Shown here: positions 21,101 to 33,100 of the stretch, in pieces
How positions within the stretch are numbered: the first letter of the stretch is position 1
How the letters are laid out: every line of letters begins with the position of its first letter
Source: Bombyx mori
Lineage: Eukaryota; Arthropoda; Insecta; Lepidoptera; Bombycidae
Length of the DNA stretch: 64,000 nucleotides
Direction: 5' to 3'
Assembly (NCBI RefSeq): GCF_030269925.1
Contig: NC_085117.1
Span: 558,001-622,000, forward strand
Notes under the pieces: model-generated
The model's input: the letters and a program-made list of their open reading frames with translations, nothing else
Told to the model about the DNA's origin: nothing
Databases searched by the model: none
Position numbers and translations under genes: made by a program

Positions 21101-24100
21101 ACGCCAAAAGTCTGTATAAAAAAAATCCCTGATAAAGTTCTTGGAAGATAAAAGGCACTTATAATTTACGTGCATCTAAAGATAAAAGTTATTTGTATTT
21201 TCTTAAGGAGATCGTAATGTTTTGGTTCGTTGACATGTCAAAGCGTGATTTGCAGACAATGTTATCATTGACAGTAAAACAAAGGAGATTGAAGTTAGCA
21301 ATCTAAAGTTTCAGACTTGAAAGCATAATCTGCGCGAAAGAAGGTGTACTGCTTTATGCAATTGCAAATATTTTTTTTTTTTTTTTTATTGCCTTTGTAG
21401 GCAGACGGGCATACGGCCCACCTGATGGTGAGTGGTTACCGTCGCCCATGGACTTCAGCAATGCCAGGGGCAGAGCCAAGCCGCTGCCTAGCAAATGTTC
21501 GGCAGATACCTAATGACAAATTTGATCGCAATTTTTTTTTGTTTTTTTTTTTCAATTGTCTGTTCGAGAATCACGTCCTTTTTTTCTATTTTTATCTTCG
21601 ATAGATTTTATGTCTTTGTATAAAAGTGTAACAAATTTCTTCCTTCCACTTTTTAAATATAAAAAAATATGTAAAATGGTACTTAAGTACCCTCCTTTTT
21701 TGATTTTTTATTAGAGTAACAGATTTTTGAAGGGATCCATTTTATTACACAAATATGGGATAAGCTTTTTTCGTGGAAATATCAGTCTGCTATATACTTA
21801 ACTAGTCTACATGACGAAGACAGCTTTAAAAAAAGCCTTTTAGGGTCTAAAATTGTGTCTAACTAAAACCTAAGATACTAGGGTAACATAGAACGAAAGA
21901 GGTCTCAGTATTCCAGCTTATTCGAGTCTGCGTTCCCAAAAATAGTTCCATTCTTAATTTGAATTCTTGTTGTTTCATGACGTGCGTGCGTTCGAAAAAT
22001 GATTCATCATAAATAAATGACAAATTGATTTTTCTTTAAGTTTTGGAACGTTTGTTATTTTTTTTAATTTTTGCGCGCGCCTTTGTTTGGGAAAGGTCAT
22101 GGATATCGATCGGGGAAGGTCACCCGTCGCGCCCAAGGTCGAGCTAGACGTCTGGAGTTCGACGAACCAGCCACTGTAAACTCTTTATGTTCATGATAGC
22201 CTAGTACACGACCCTCTGAGATTGGATCGTGCTTACCATTAAATATGCCAATATTTTTGTGATAGCTAGAAAATTGACACAATAAAATATACTGAAAAAT
22301 AAGTTATTACACGAACAGATGCAATTACAAAATATTACAGTATTTTATTAATCTTTAGACCTTTGTTCAGATTAGTCTATTGCCAAAATTTTATTTAAAG
22401 TTCTATTCAATTGATATATGCTTTCTTTATGTACATAATCTTGGAATATCGAAAAGTGATATTATATCGAGGGATGAAATGCTATTTAGTTTAAGGGGAC
22501 ATTTCACTTAACACGCGGCATTTATCTTTGATTTTGAGCAAATTGAACTTTAATTAAATTTCCTCTATTCAAATAGCTGAAGAAGTATTTTATTATAATA
22601 TTTTTTTCAAATTTTTATCATAAATGGCTCTCCTGTAAAGTTGCCAAAATGTCGCTTAAACCAAATAGCCTTTCACACCTCGACATAATAATATACATGG
22701 AAAATAAAAAAAATAAAAAATTATATATTTAAGTAATGCATCGCGGTTTTCGTGAAATTGAAAACAAACTAAAAATGTTTCGTTTGAACTTTGAATGAGA
22801 GAAAGGGATAACATACACATATCTCAGTCTAGTTTCGGAACAGCCCGTGATATAACAAACCTCTTTCGCTCTATGACGTCCTGGTATCGTAGGCATTGAT
22901 CTAGGCTCGGTTTTTAAGCGAAATTCTCCCTTACTGTAAACGAAGAAAGCTAAATCTTGTACAGCTTTCTGACATAGTAAAAGTGATGGCGAACAGAAAA
23001 ATATTTATACATACCTTAAGTCTTGCCATAAATAAGACAAAGGAAAAAAAAATTCTATTACAAATAACATTTATTACTTTTACAGTGTGTTAGTTTAATA
23101 CATAACTATAAAACAATTTAAAGTATAAAAAGCTTATTCAAAGTGGTCTCCATTGGCTGCAATACAGTCCTTTAAACGTTGAGGCCAGTTATCAATAGAA
23201 GCACGCACTCTTTCCATGGGAACATTTTTCACTGCCAATCGTACGGATTACGGATTTTATTATTTATTTATTATTATTCTCTTTTAAATGATCAGTTAAG
23301 AAATGACCAGTACGTCTCTTATAGGCTGCAAGTCCTAAGTAATCTTTTAAAATACGCGACATGGTTCTAGGTGCTATCTTCATCTTCCGAGATAAAATCT
23401 TTTGCTTTCGGACAGGATTTCTTAGAATTCTTTCCCTTACTGCTTTGACCACCTTTTTCATATGAACACTACGTGGACGGCCAGATCTTTTTCTGTCACA
23501 AACAGAGGAGGTCTCATTGCACCTATTAATAGCCCGGTACACAAACATTTTACTAATACCAAGCGTATGGAGAGTTTTAAAAATTGCATTTGGCTCCATA
23601 CCTACTTTGTGTAATACAATCACAGCGATTCGGTTCTCTTTATCACCCCACTCCATTTTAATATCGCAAAATATTGTACAATGTATTGGCGCCAAAATGA
23701 GAAAACTCAATGAGCAATCATATAAAAATGACAGATTCCAAATTCAAATGTAATATTTTGTTTATTTTTAATTGTAACAGTATTTACGGCCAGACTAAGT
23801 ATAAAATAAGTTGTTATAGTTCATACGTTCCGCAGTAGGGATGATCGATATTCATCGATGTTGAATAAACATGGGCGTTTATCTGGAAAACATCGATGTT
23901 TTCTGTCTGTCTGTCTGTTTGTTCCGGCTAATCTCTGGAAGCTTGCACGATTATTTTTCGACGCGTGACGTCACTGGTCGTGCACGCATTGCGCCGGCCA
24001 CGTGTAGCTTTTTTAATGAGCTTTCTGGCGGGCGTCCAAAGCTCGGCGGATGTTGGGGAACTCGTATCGTTTGGCAACATCATCGTGATTTACTCACCGG

Positions 24101-27100
24101 CCGAATTAGGGTCATGAGAACGCTAAAAAGTCTTCTGGTGTTTGGGCCACTGAGCACTCCCCATTCTTCATTCCTCGCTTAAAGAGAGACATGTAACAGC
24201 GTCACAAGAATTCAGTGAAGGAGTTTTGAAAATATTGATCTTCGAGAAGACATCTGCAATGGACCCATCGGTTTCAGGTGACTGACATGAAGGGTACTGT
24301 TGCATCTCAGAGCATTCTTAAAAGATTACTGGTGGTAGGACGTCTTGTGAGTCCGCACGGGCAGGTACCACCGCCCTGCCTATTTCAGCCGTGAAGCAGT
24401 TATGCGTTTCGGTTTGAAGGGTGGGGTAGCCGTTGTATTGTAAAAACGGAGACCTTAGAATTCATATCTCAAGGCGGCATTTACGTTGTAGATGTCTATG
24501 GGCTCCGGTAACCACTTAACACCAGGCGGGCTGTGAGCTCTTCCACCCATCTATGCAATTAAAAAAAGCGACGCTCCGGATGTTTTTGTAGTGTTCAGCG
24601 CTCACGGGAGTCCACAAGCATCAGCAACTAACTTTTTTTTTTTTCTTCTGTAACTGCCATCAAAGTTTTAATAAGACACACGTCATTTCGGTGACCCGAT
24701 CCACAAACGGTGCTTTTAGGTACCTCAAGCACCGGTCATCGTTCTCGTCGAACCCGTCGCTCGCGACGAAGGGCTCGGCGAGTAAACTAACCCACAGATA
24801 CAGCCCACTGAGTTTCTCGCCGGGTCTTCTTAGTTGGTCCTATCCGGTAGTAGATTCTGCGAAGCACTGCTCTTGCTAAGGCTAGGGTTAGCAACGTCGT
24901 CAGGTTTCAGCCCCGTGAGCTCACCTACACGTCAGGGTTATGCTGACATAGCCTCTCAAGGCTATCAGCCAGATAGTAAAAAAATAGAAGTAGAGTTCAT
25001 CGATATTACCTAGAGCTACTGCGTTCATCCACAGTGCGTTTCCAGAGATCTTTTTTACCACGTACCATCTGGCTTTGAAATGAGCTCCCTCCACGGTCTT
25101 TCCCGAGCGCTATGACATGACCTTCTTCAAACGAGGCTTGTGGTGAGTACTTAAGCGGTAGGCAGCGGATTGGCTCTGTCCCTGGCATTGCTGAAGTCCA
25201 TGGGCGACGGTAACCACTCACCATCAGGTTGGCTGTAAGCTCGTCTGCCTACAAGGGCAATAAAAAAAAACTTGAAATGGTTATTCATTTATGTTAATTA
25301 ACTTATTAAAAACTTTATATTTTCACGCGCTCAGACACGTTTGTACAGGTCGATACATAACACCTATAATCGAACCGTGCAATGGTCGGTATTTCGACGC
25401 TCCGCACTTTGTACGCGTTAATAGAGGGTCGATCTGTCGACGATTCGCGCTCAAAGGGCTAAATTGACACCTAAATGCGTCCTCTCGGAGTGACCCTGTT
25501 AATTTGGAATCACTTGACACTAGTTAATATTATCACCTTTGTTCGTATTTATTTTGGTATATTTGCATTAATTATTAATTAATTGGTTTACGTACTTGCT
25601 CGGTGTCACGTATGCCGGAATTCCTGGAACATGATTATCCTTAAAACTCTTCTTTCGTATTGTTCGCCGAAAATGTAAGATTAAAAAAAAAACTTTTTTT
25701 TTTGTTAAAGTGCCCGCCATTATAACTTGAATTGAAGGGTTCAATGCCCTAAAAAAAGAAAAGAAAAAACCTTCATTACTGACGCAATACGCGCTAAATG
25801 TAACAATTAAATTACCTTATATTTTTATAAGGTTTTTTGTTTTTACAAAAATAGTGATATAACATGTTTGTCAGAGCGACTTTTCTTTATATTGTTTTCA
25901 TTGTGATTCGCAGTCGTGTTTATAGAAAGAGACGGAGATATCCGGCCGGCGTAAATAATGCGCCCGAGTTGAGAAGCCATTTATTTGTAAACAAAGGCAT
26001 CTGCCTACGTGTCGTTCCCCAGTCGCCTACGCCACGCTTTGTTTACTAGAACGGCCGCGCGCGTGGCGGCACGTATGCACCAACCTATTTGTTTGGATTT
26101 CAGTGTTCGTTTTGTTTTCGTCGAAGTGAGACGTGTCGCGGCTTAAACAAAACAGAAAAATAAACATTTCGAGAAAGCACATACATAAAAGTGTGTTTCT
26201 ATTTTTGTGCGAAATAAATAAAGTTTGGTGCTAATTGAAAATGAATGAATCGAAAAGTCTACAAGCTGACGATTTAGGTATTGTTAATGTGTACTTTTTG
26301 TAAATCAATTGTTTATACGAAGTTTTTTTTTAATTGTGAATTGTGTTACACATTTTTTGTGTTTTTTTTTTTTTCGTTGGACACAACACCAAGTTTGCCA
26401 CTTTCATTGTTTTTGTGTTATTCGTGAGACGTTTTAATTTTGGCCCACTTACCCTCAATCTTAGTGTGAATAGTTAAATTGATGTGCAAACATGCGTCTT
26501 CGATTGATTACAATTAAGACGCCCACGCTGCCCGCCAAAAATAAATAATTGAACGCCAAGGTCGCGGCATGTTTACTTTCACGCTCATTTATTTTCGATC
26601 TAATTTTATTTGTTTATTAAACGACCACTTACCGTCATCATTGACTGATGCGCAGTAGGAGGCCGCTTAACATCGATAAACATGTGTGAAATGCGTAGAA
26701 AGAAGACGTTTCGCAAGCGTCAAGTACCAGGCGCTCATGATTCACTAGGCGGTTTACCTTGGGATCAACAACATCGAGATAAAAATATAAACAAACGGAA
26801 TCCGACAGATTCGCTTTCGAGACGTGACTTGAACTTGAGCGATTTATTTACTTGTGATATTCGGTCGGGGGCACTGGCATTGCCAGTGTCAATAATGCCG
26901 AGGTCAAGTATATCTCTGGACGTGTTTTAAAAAGGCAGAATTGTAGATGGAAATCGAGATCGTTTTAAAGTAAAAATAAAATTAGTTTTAGTCAACGGGT
27001 TCTTTTTTTTTAATTTAATTTATTGATGCACAAAATAAATTACAATAATTACAGTACATATTAGCTAAATCGTACAAGTAGTACCCCTAGATCTAATCTG

Positions 27101-30100
27101 GATTGCAATCTAAACAGTATGTGCACTCGGCAAATCCATTTGAATGTACATAGCTTTGGCTACTGAAAACAATTGAAATTACAAATATAACTAGCCATTG
27201 TTAAATAGGACATCCTTCACACATCCGACAAATCCCCTGAGTCTAAGTTCAAAGATATCAAGATCACCGTGACATTTAGCCAAATCATGGACGAGCTCAC
27301 AGCCCACCTGATGTTAAGTGGTTACTGGAGCCCATAGACATCCACAACGTAAATGCGCCACCCACCTTGAGATACAAGTTCTAAGGTCTCAAGTATAGTA
27401 ACGACGGCTGCCCCACCCTTCAAGCCGAAACGCATTACTGCTTCACGGCAGAAATAGGCAGGGCGGTGGTACCTACCCGCGCGGACTCACAAGAGGTCCT
27501 ACCACCAGTAATTACGCAAATTATAATTTTGCGGGTTTCATTTTTATTACACGATGTTATTCCTTCACCGTGGAAGTCAATCGTGAACATTTGTTGAGTA
27601 CGTATTTCATTAGAAAAATTGGTACCCGCCTGCGGGATTCGAACACTGGTGCATCGCTCAACACGAATGCACCGGACGTCTTATCCGTTAGGCCACGACG
27701 ACTACATACTACTACATACTGCCTGACCATTCTTACTATAGGGTTATAGTATGATATATTTATATGTCGGCATCCGAGTTCAATATTTAATTCAGTAAGG
27801 ATGACCCATCGTCCGTTTTCAGGGGATAAAGTGTTGCTATTGACACTGTCCGGTCCATATAAATAAACTAGTTTTAGTCAACGGGTTCGTCCGAGTTAAA
27901 TATTTAATTCAGTAAGGATGACCCATCGTCAACTTTCTGGGGATAAAGAGTTGCTATTTTTTCACTGGTATCCTAAAGTGCTGTTCTAGCTACGCTGAAA
28001 CTGGTAGGTGAGCTCACGGGGCTCAACCTAAGAGAATGTGCTAACCCTGGCTTTAGCAAGAGCAGCGCTTTGCTGAATCTAGCACCGGATCGGAATCGTG
28101 ACCCACTGAGAAGATCCGCCGAGAAACTCAATGGGTTTGTTTGCTCGTCGAACTCTTGGGCGGTGACCGGTGCTTGAAGATCCTAAAAGCGCCGCGATTG
28201 GACCCGGGTGATCATGTCAATCGATTTATAGATCTAATATTACGTAAAAACGCGAACAAACAAACACCCTCGTATTTGTTACAGCAGATATAGCCGGCGT
28301 TGTTCGGCAGCTGTATCACGTATTTCGCAGACAATTAGCAGAAGACAAATATTGTGCAAATATTGCTGTCAACTGTCCATTTCGTATTACGGACTTACAA
28401 CAAAAAAGCAGATCGCGGACCATCACTAGTGCTGCCTCTGCAGAGCGATTTGTGAAACTTTAGTGCATTCTTTTCCATACAACTAACAACAACTGGTCTA
28501 AAGTCGGTATTACGGATGCTTTTGTGTGCCACACAACAGCAGATATTTAGCAATTTCGTTTGTCAAATTTGCGACACCTTTTGTATCTGGTGCTGAATTG
28601 TTGCTAACTATCTGCAAGTGTAAAATTTGTGAAATTAAATTATTTTAACTTGATTTAGGTAAGTGTAATTGGTTTAGATCTTTATTTGCGTTTGTGTTTT
28701 CCATAGTATTAACATTAAATACCACGCTGGGCAATTTAAGTACATTAATAATGTTGAGGTTATAAAGTTTATTTTTTACAAATTAATATTTCTTCTAGGT
28801 ATGTACTATGGACAGAGCTCAAATAATAAATGGGGCTTTGGAGTCTAAGGAAATTAGGTCGGATACATACGAATTAGTGCGTTTGCGACGCTGTCTTCGT
28901 GATCAAGCCTGACCCCTTAATCTATCGGAAAGTTTGTTCAGAACACATTACAGAATTTCGAAACATCAATATTTACAATTGTGCTCTGAATTAAAGCCGT
29001 TAATAACCTAGATCATCAAGACGAACAAGAATAGAAAGTAAAATGCAAGGTACTTATATATATATATTCAATTTAGCATTTTAATATGTGTAAATAATGA
29101 AAATAAAAGATTCACAAAATCTTGTCTTCAAAAGTAGCATTGTTTTTTTGATTTCAGATTTATTCTTAACTAAATGTTTTAAATAACTTGTTTATACAGG
29201 TGTTAACAGCATTGCAAAATTTCATACCAGAAACCTGTGGGAATGAGCTTTTTGCATTTTGAGTTAAACTGTAGTAAATCCAATGCCATTAGGGAAGTGG
29301 CTATGGCATTAAACAATCTTCCAATTTTATTGAAACATTTAAAGTTTCTGCAAACAGTACAATGGGTCACAAGTTATTATAAATGGGTAAGTTAAATAAT
29401 TATCTTATAGTATAGAGCACAAGAGTTCTACTGATTTTACAATTTCCACGAGTCAATCATATAGATCAGTTATATTCTTGAAGCTTTATAACTATAGCTA
29501 TATATAGCTATATTTTAAACAGAGTTCTGAGAAATGTCAAGTCCTGGTGAAACTGGAAAGGCCTTCAGGCCACCATTAATCTTTCCTACATAATTTTTTT
29601 TTAATTCAAAATTTGTCTTATTTTTATAGTACATAGATATTTGAACAATAATAATTTTGTGATTGAAAACATAATATAATAGTAAATAAATTTCTTTTCA
29701 TTATAGGTTTTACAATAAATTTGGCTATCCTGGGGTTTTGGGGTGTATAGATGGCACTCATTTGCACTTATCAGATCTTCTGTATATGAAGAAAGGTTTT
29801 AGAACCGCAAGCATTATCATTTCAAGAATGTGCAAATACTAAGTATTTTGATGAAGCCTATCATTCACAATAACAAACATTTGATAGTACTTATCTAAAG
29901 AATTAAATTTTTCAGATCTGTGATAGTGATCTTAACATTTTAAGTATTGATGCAACATTTCATGATACATTTGTCTGGCTTATCACAACTGAATATGCCT
30001 ATGCAGGACCTGCACCATAATAGTAAAAAAGTTTTGTTTTTAGGCAAGTAAAACATCATGAGCTCTGTCTCAGTAACCTGACTACAAAATAATACTCAAT

Positions 30101-33100
30101 CTAAAAGTATATTTAAAACTGGGAAGGCCGTTAATATATAGTACTATAGTAATGTTTATTGTCATACCAGGAACACTGTTGACCATTGTGAGTATTGAAG
30201 GCCAGTTGGAGATGCTTGTTGGTACATAGAGTACTGCATTATGATCATCATATGATGGCCAAGACCATAATTGTTAGCTTGTATTGCATAACATGGCAAA
30301 CACACATGGGTTTCCAGTGCCCCAACTCTCTGACGAAGATGCTGAAATTGATGTTTCTTATCAAATTCATAATATTGTATTTTTTGGGAGAGAAGAGGAA
30401 ACACAGCACTTAGCACCATGTCAACATTCAAGGGTGGTTCAATTGGATTGTGGAGAACAGACATTAAATTTAGTCCAACCTCTGTATTCTAGTAATTTTA
30501 TGTAGATATTTTTAAAACTGCTGTTCTTAATTATGTGAACTGAGAGGGCAAGAATAGCCTAATTATTTCTGCCTATAATTTTTTAATTGTGTTTAGTGGA
30601 AATATACATATTTCCTTAACATTTTTGTGTTTATAGTAAAGGATGGATTCATAACAATTTGAAAGCAAAATTGTGAGGTTGTTTTATTAAGACAATGTTT
30701 TAATCTGTCGTGCTCAATTTGTTCTGTATCATTTTATCTTTATGTTAACCCCGTTTGTATGTTGTGTTGTTATATATATTATTGTATATACTGCTGTTTT
30801 AAATAATAGAATAGAATGAATAACAAATCGACTAGTAATTCATAATTCTTCTAGATTTTGTTGGATACTTACATGAATATTATTTACAAAATGAAAAACA
30901 TAATTCATAATTTAGACAAAATGTGGATCAACCACCACTCATTTTTGTTCATTGTGATAATAATAATAATATAAATATAAATATTTAACTGGTCCCGTGA
31001 TAAATTCGTAAAGAACTTGTGTTACAGGTACCAGATAACGGAAATAAATGTAGGATTTTTATTATACACATACATATATTTAATATACATCCATAACCCT
31101 GGAAAAGACATTTATATTTATCATACAAATATCTTTCCTTGGCGGGATTCGAACCCGCGACCCCCTTGTGTAGCGACCATGTCACTAACCACTACACCAG
31201 ACGGCCGTTAGATAAGTTTGATAATTATTATTTTTGTGTAATTTTGTTTTATTTGAATAATAATTCTTAAATTAGGAAATCGTAGTTTGTTTGTAATACA
31301 TGTCCAACTTCTTGCCGCATGAAATTGAAGCCACAATTGAAATATAATATCGACTGCCGATAACTTCAAAGAAACATAACTGAACTTGGGGCTGAGGTAA
31401 GTAGGATGATAGCAAGGTGATAGCTCTATAACCCTATAGACTAGAAGCAGAACATGCCAAATACTGTGAGTACAAAATATACAATGAAGCTAAATACTGG
31501 TATTCTACTGGTGGTAGGACCACTTGTGAGTCCGCACGAGTAGGTACAACCACTCCGCCTATTTCTACCGTGAAGCAGTAATGCGTTTCGTTTTGAAGGG
31601 TAGAGCAGCCGTTGTAACTATACTGAGACCTTAGAACTTATATCTCAAGGTGGGTGGCGCATTTACGTTGTAGATGACTATGGGCTCCAGTAACCACTTA
31701 ACACCAGGTGGGCTGTAAGCTCGTCCACCCATCTTAGCAATAAAAAAATAAATAGTCATTTTGAAATGCTAAGTTGAGAGTAGTTTTATTAGCGTAAAAT
31801 ATACTCATTAGTGTCATAAAATTTACTGTAGTACCAGCCTAAAGTAAAACGTATATATTTGGATTTGCTTGACTATTGTAACAAGCGCTATTTCGTTTTT
31901 ATGGTAATATAAACTATTACGGACTCAGCTAAAATTAAAACAAAATTGAACTTATTATTTTAAACAAGGTTTTTGCCGATATTGGTCAATTCCTTGAATT
32001 TTTTTATATATCTCAGCTGGAAGATGCGCGGCCTCTGCCTGCGTACGAGCAGCCTCTGCTGAAATGAAAGCTGCATGAGCCAGTGGTTCGCCTTAGTTTC
32101 CATTTTCTCCTCTTTCTACAACTACAGCTCACGATGTGTCTACTCTTGTTTGTTGTCCGCTATAGTCTAGATAATATAATGATTGATTAACATTCTTACT
32201 GCAGTGAGTGACTGCAAATAGTACCTGGTTATTGAATAAAAATAACTTACTAAATATCGGCCTGATATTTGCAATGAAGCTTCTCTTAAGATGGCTTCGT
32301 CGACGAAAAACTGGGCTAATTATAAAAATAAATATTTATTTATTGTCTTAAAATATTAGATTAATTTGTTTAAAAATAAGATAGAACATTAAGTTAATGT
32401 CTGACATGCAGTTTCCTATTCACGTCATATTGCCCATGACCTTGGGTGAACATTATTTTGAATAGTCTGCACAGCTTTTATTTCCCTTCAAGCTGTGAAA
32501 GACTGCACTATATTTCTGGTATTCAAATCAAAGCCTACTCTTGCCAAGTCAAACAAATCCACTATCTATTACTTGATAAAGAATAGCAGCATCTCGCCTA
32601 GAATATCATCGACGTTGTTCTAGCGTTGTCGGCCTCATGTCGGCGTAAGATGGATCTGTTGTACACGTTATTATTGATAAAACCATAAAACTAACTCATT
32701 TATTCTAGAATTTACTATTTAATTTGAAATCGTCGTGGCCTAAGCGGTGTAGTAGAGACGGCCGACTTTCTAATAAAGATGCGACTGAACCAGTGTTAGA
32801 ATCCCGCAGGCAGATATCAATAAATCCAATGAAACACGTATTTGACATATATACATGGAAGACTTCCATGATTAAGGATTCATTCATCTTTTATTTAAAA
32901 TCAAATTAGCAAATATTTTTTAAGAAATCGTTGGTGGTAGGGCGTTTGATTAACCCGCAAGACCACCATTCCGCCCATTTCTACCGCGAAGCAGTAATGC
33001 GTTGCAATTTGAAGAATGGGGCAGCCGTTTTGGTATACAGTTGAAACTCAGACCTCGTTTCCAAAGGTGGGGGCGGCATTCACGTTGTGAGTCTATACCA

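Noticed and set aside
26682..26930. 82-codon plus-strand frame after the internal BNIP3 exon
   Set aside because: No recognisable domain, not in splice phase with BNIP3, and short enough for chance.
31133..31203. tRNA gene on the minus strand
   Set aside because: T-arm and boxes are present, but the 5' and 3' ends do not form an acceptor stem and a SINE body follows.
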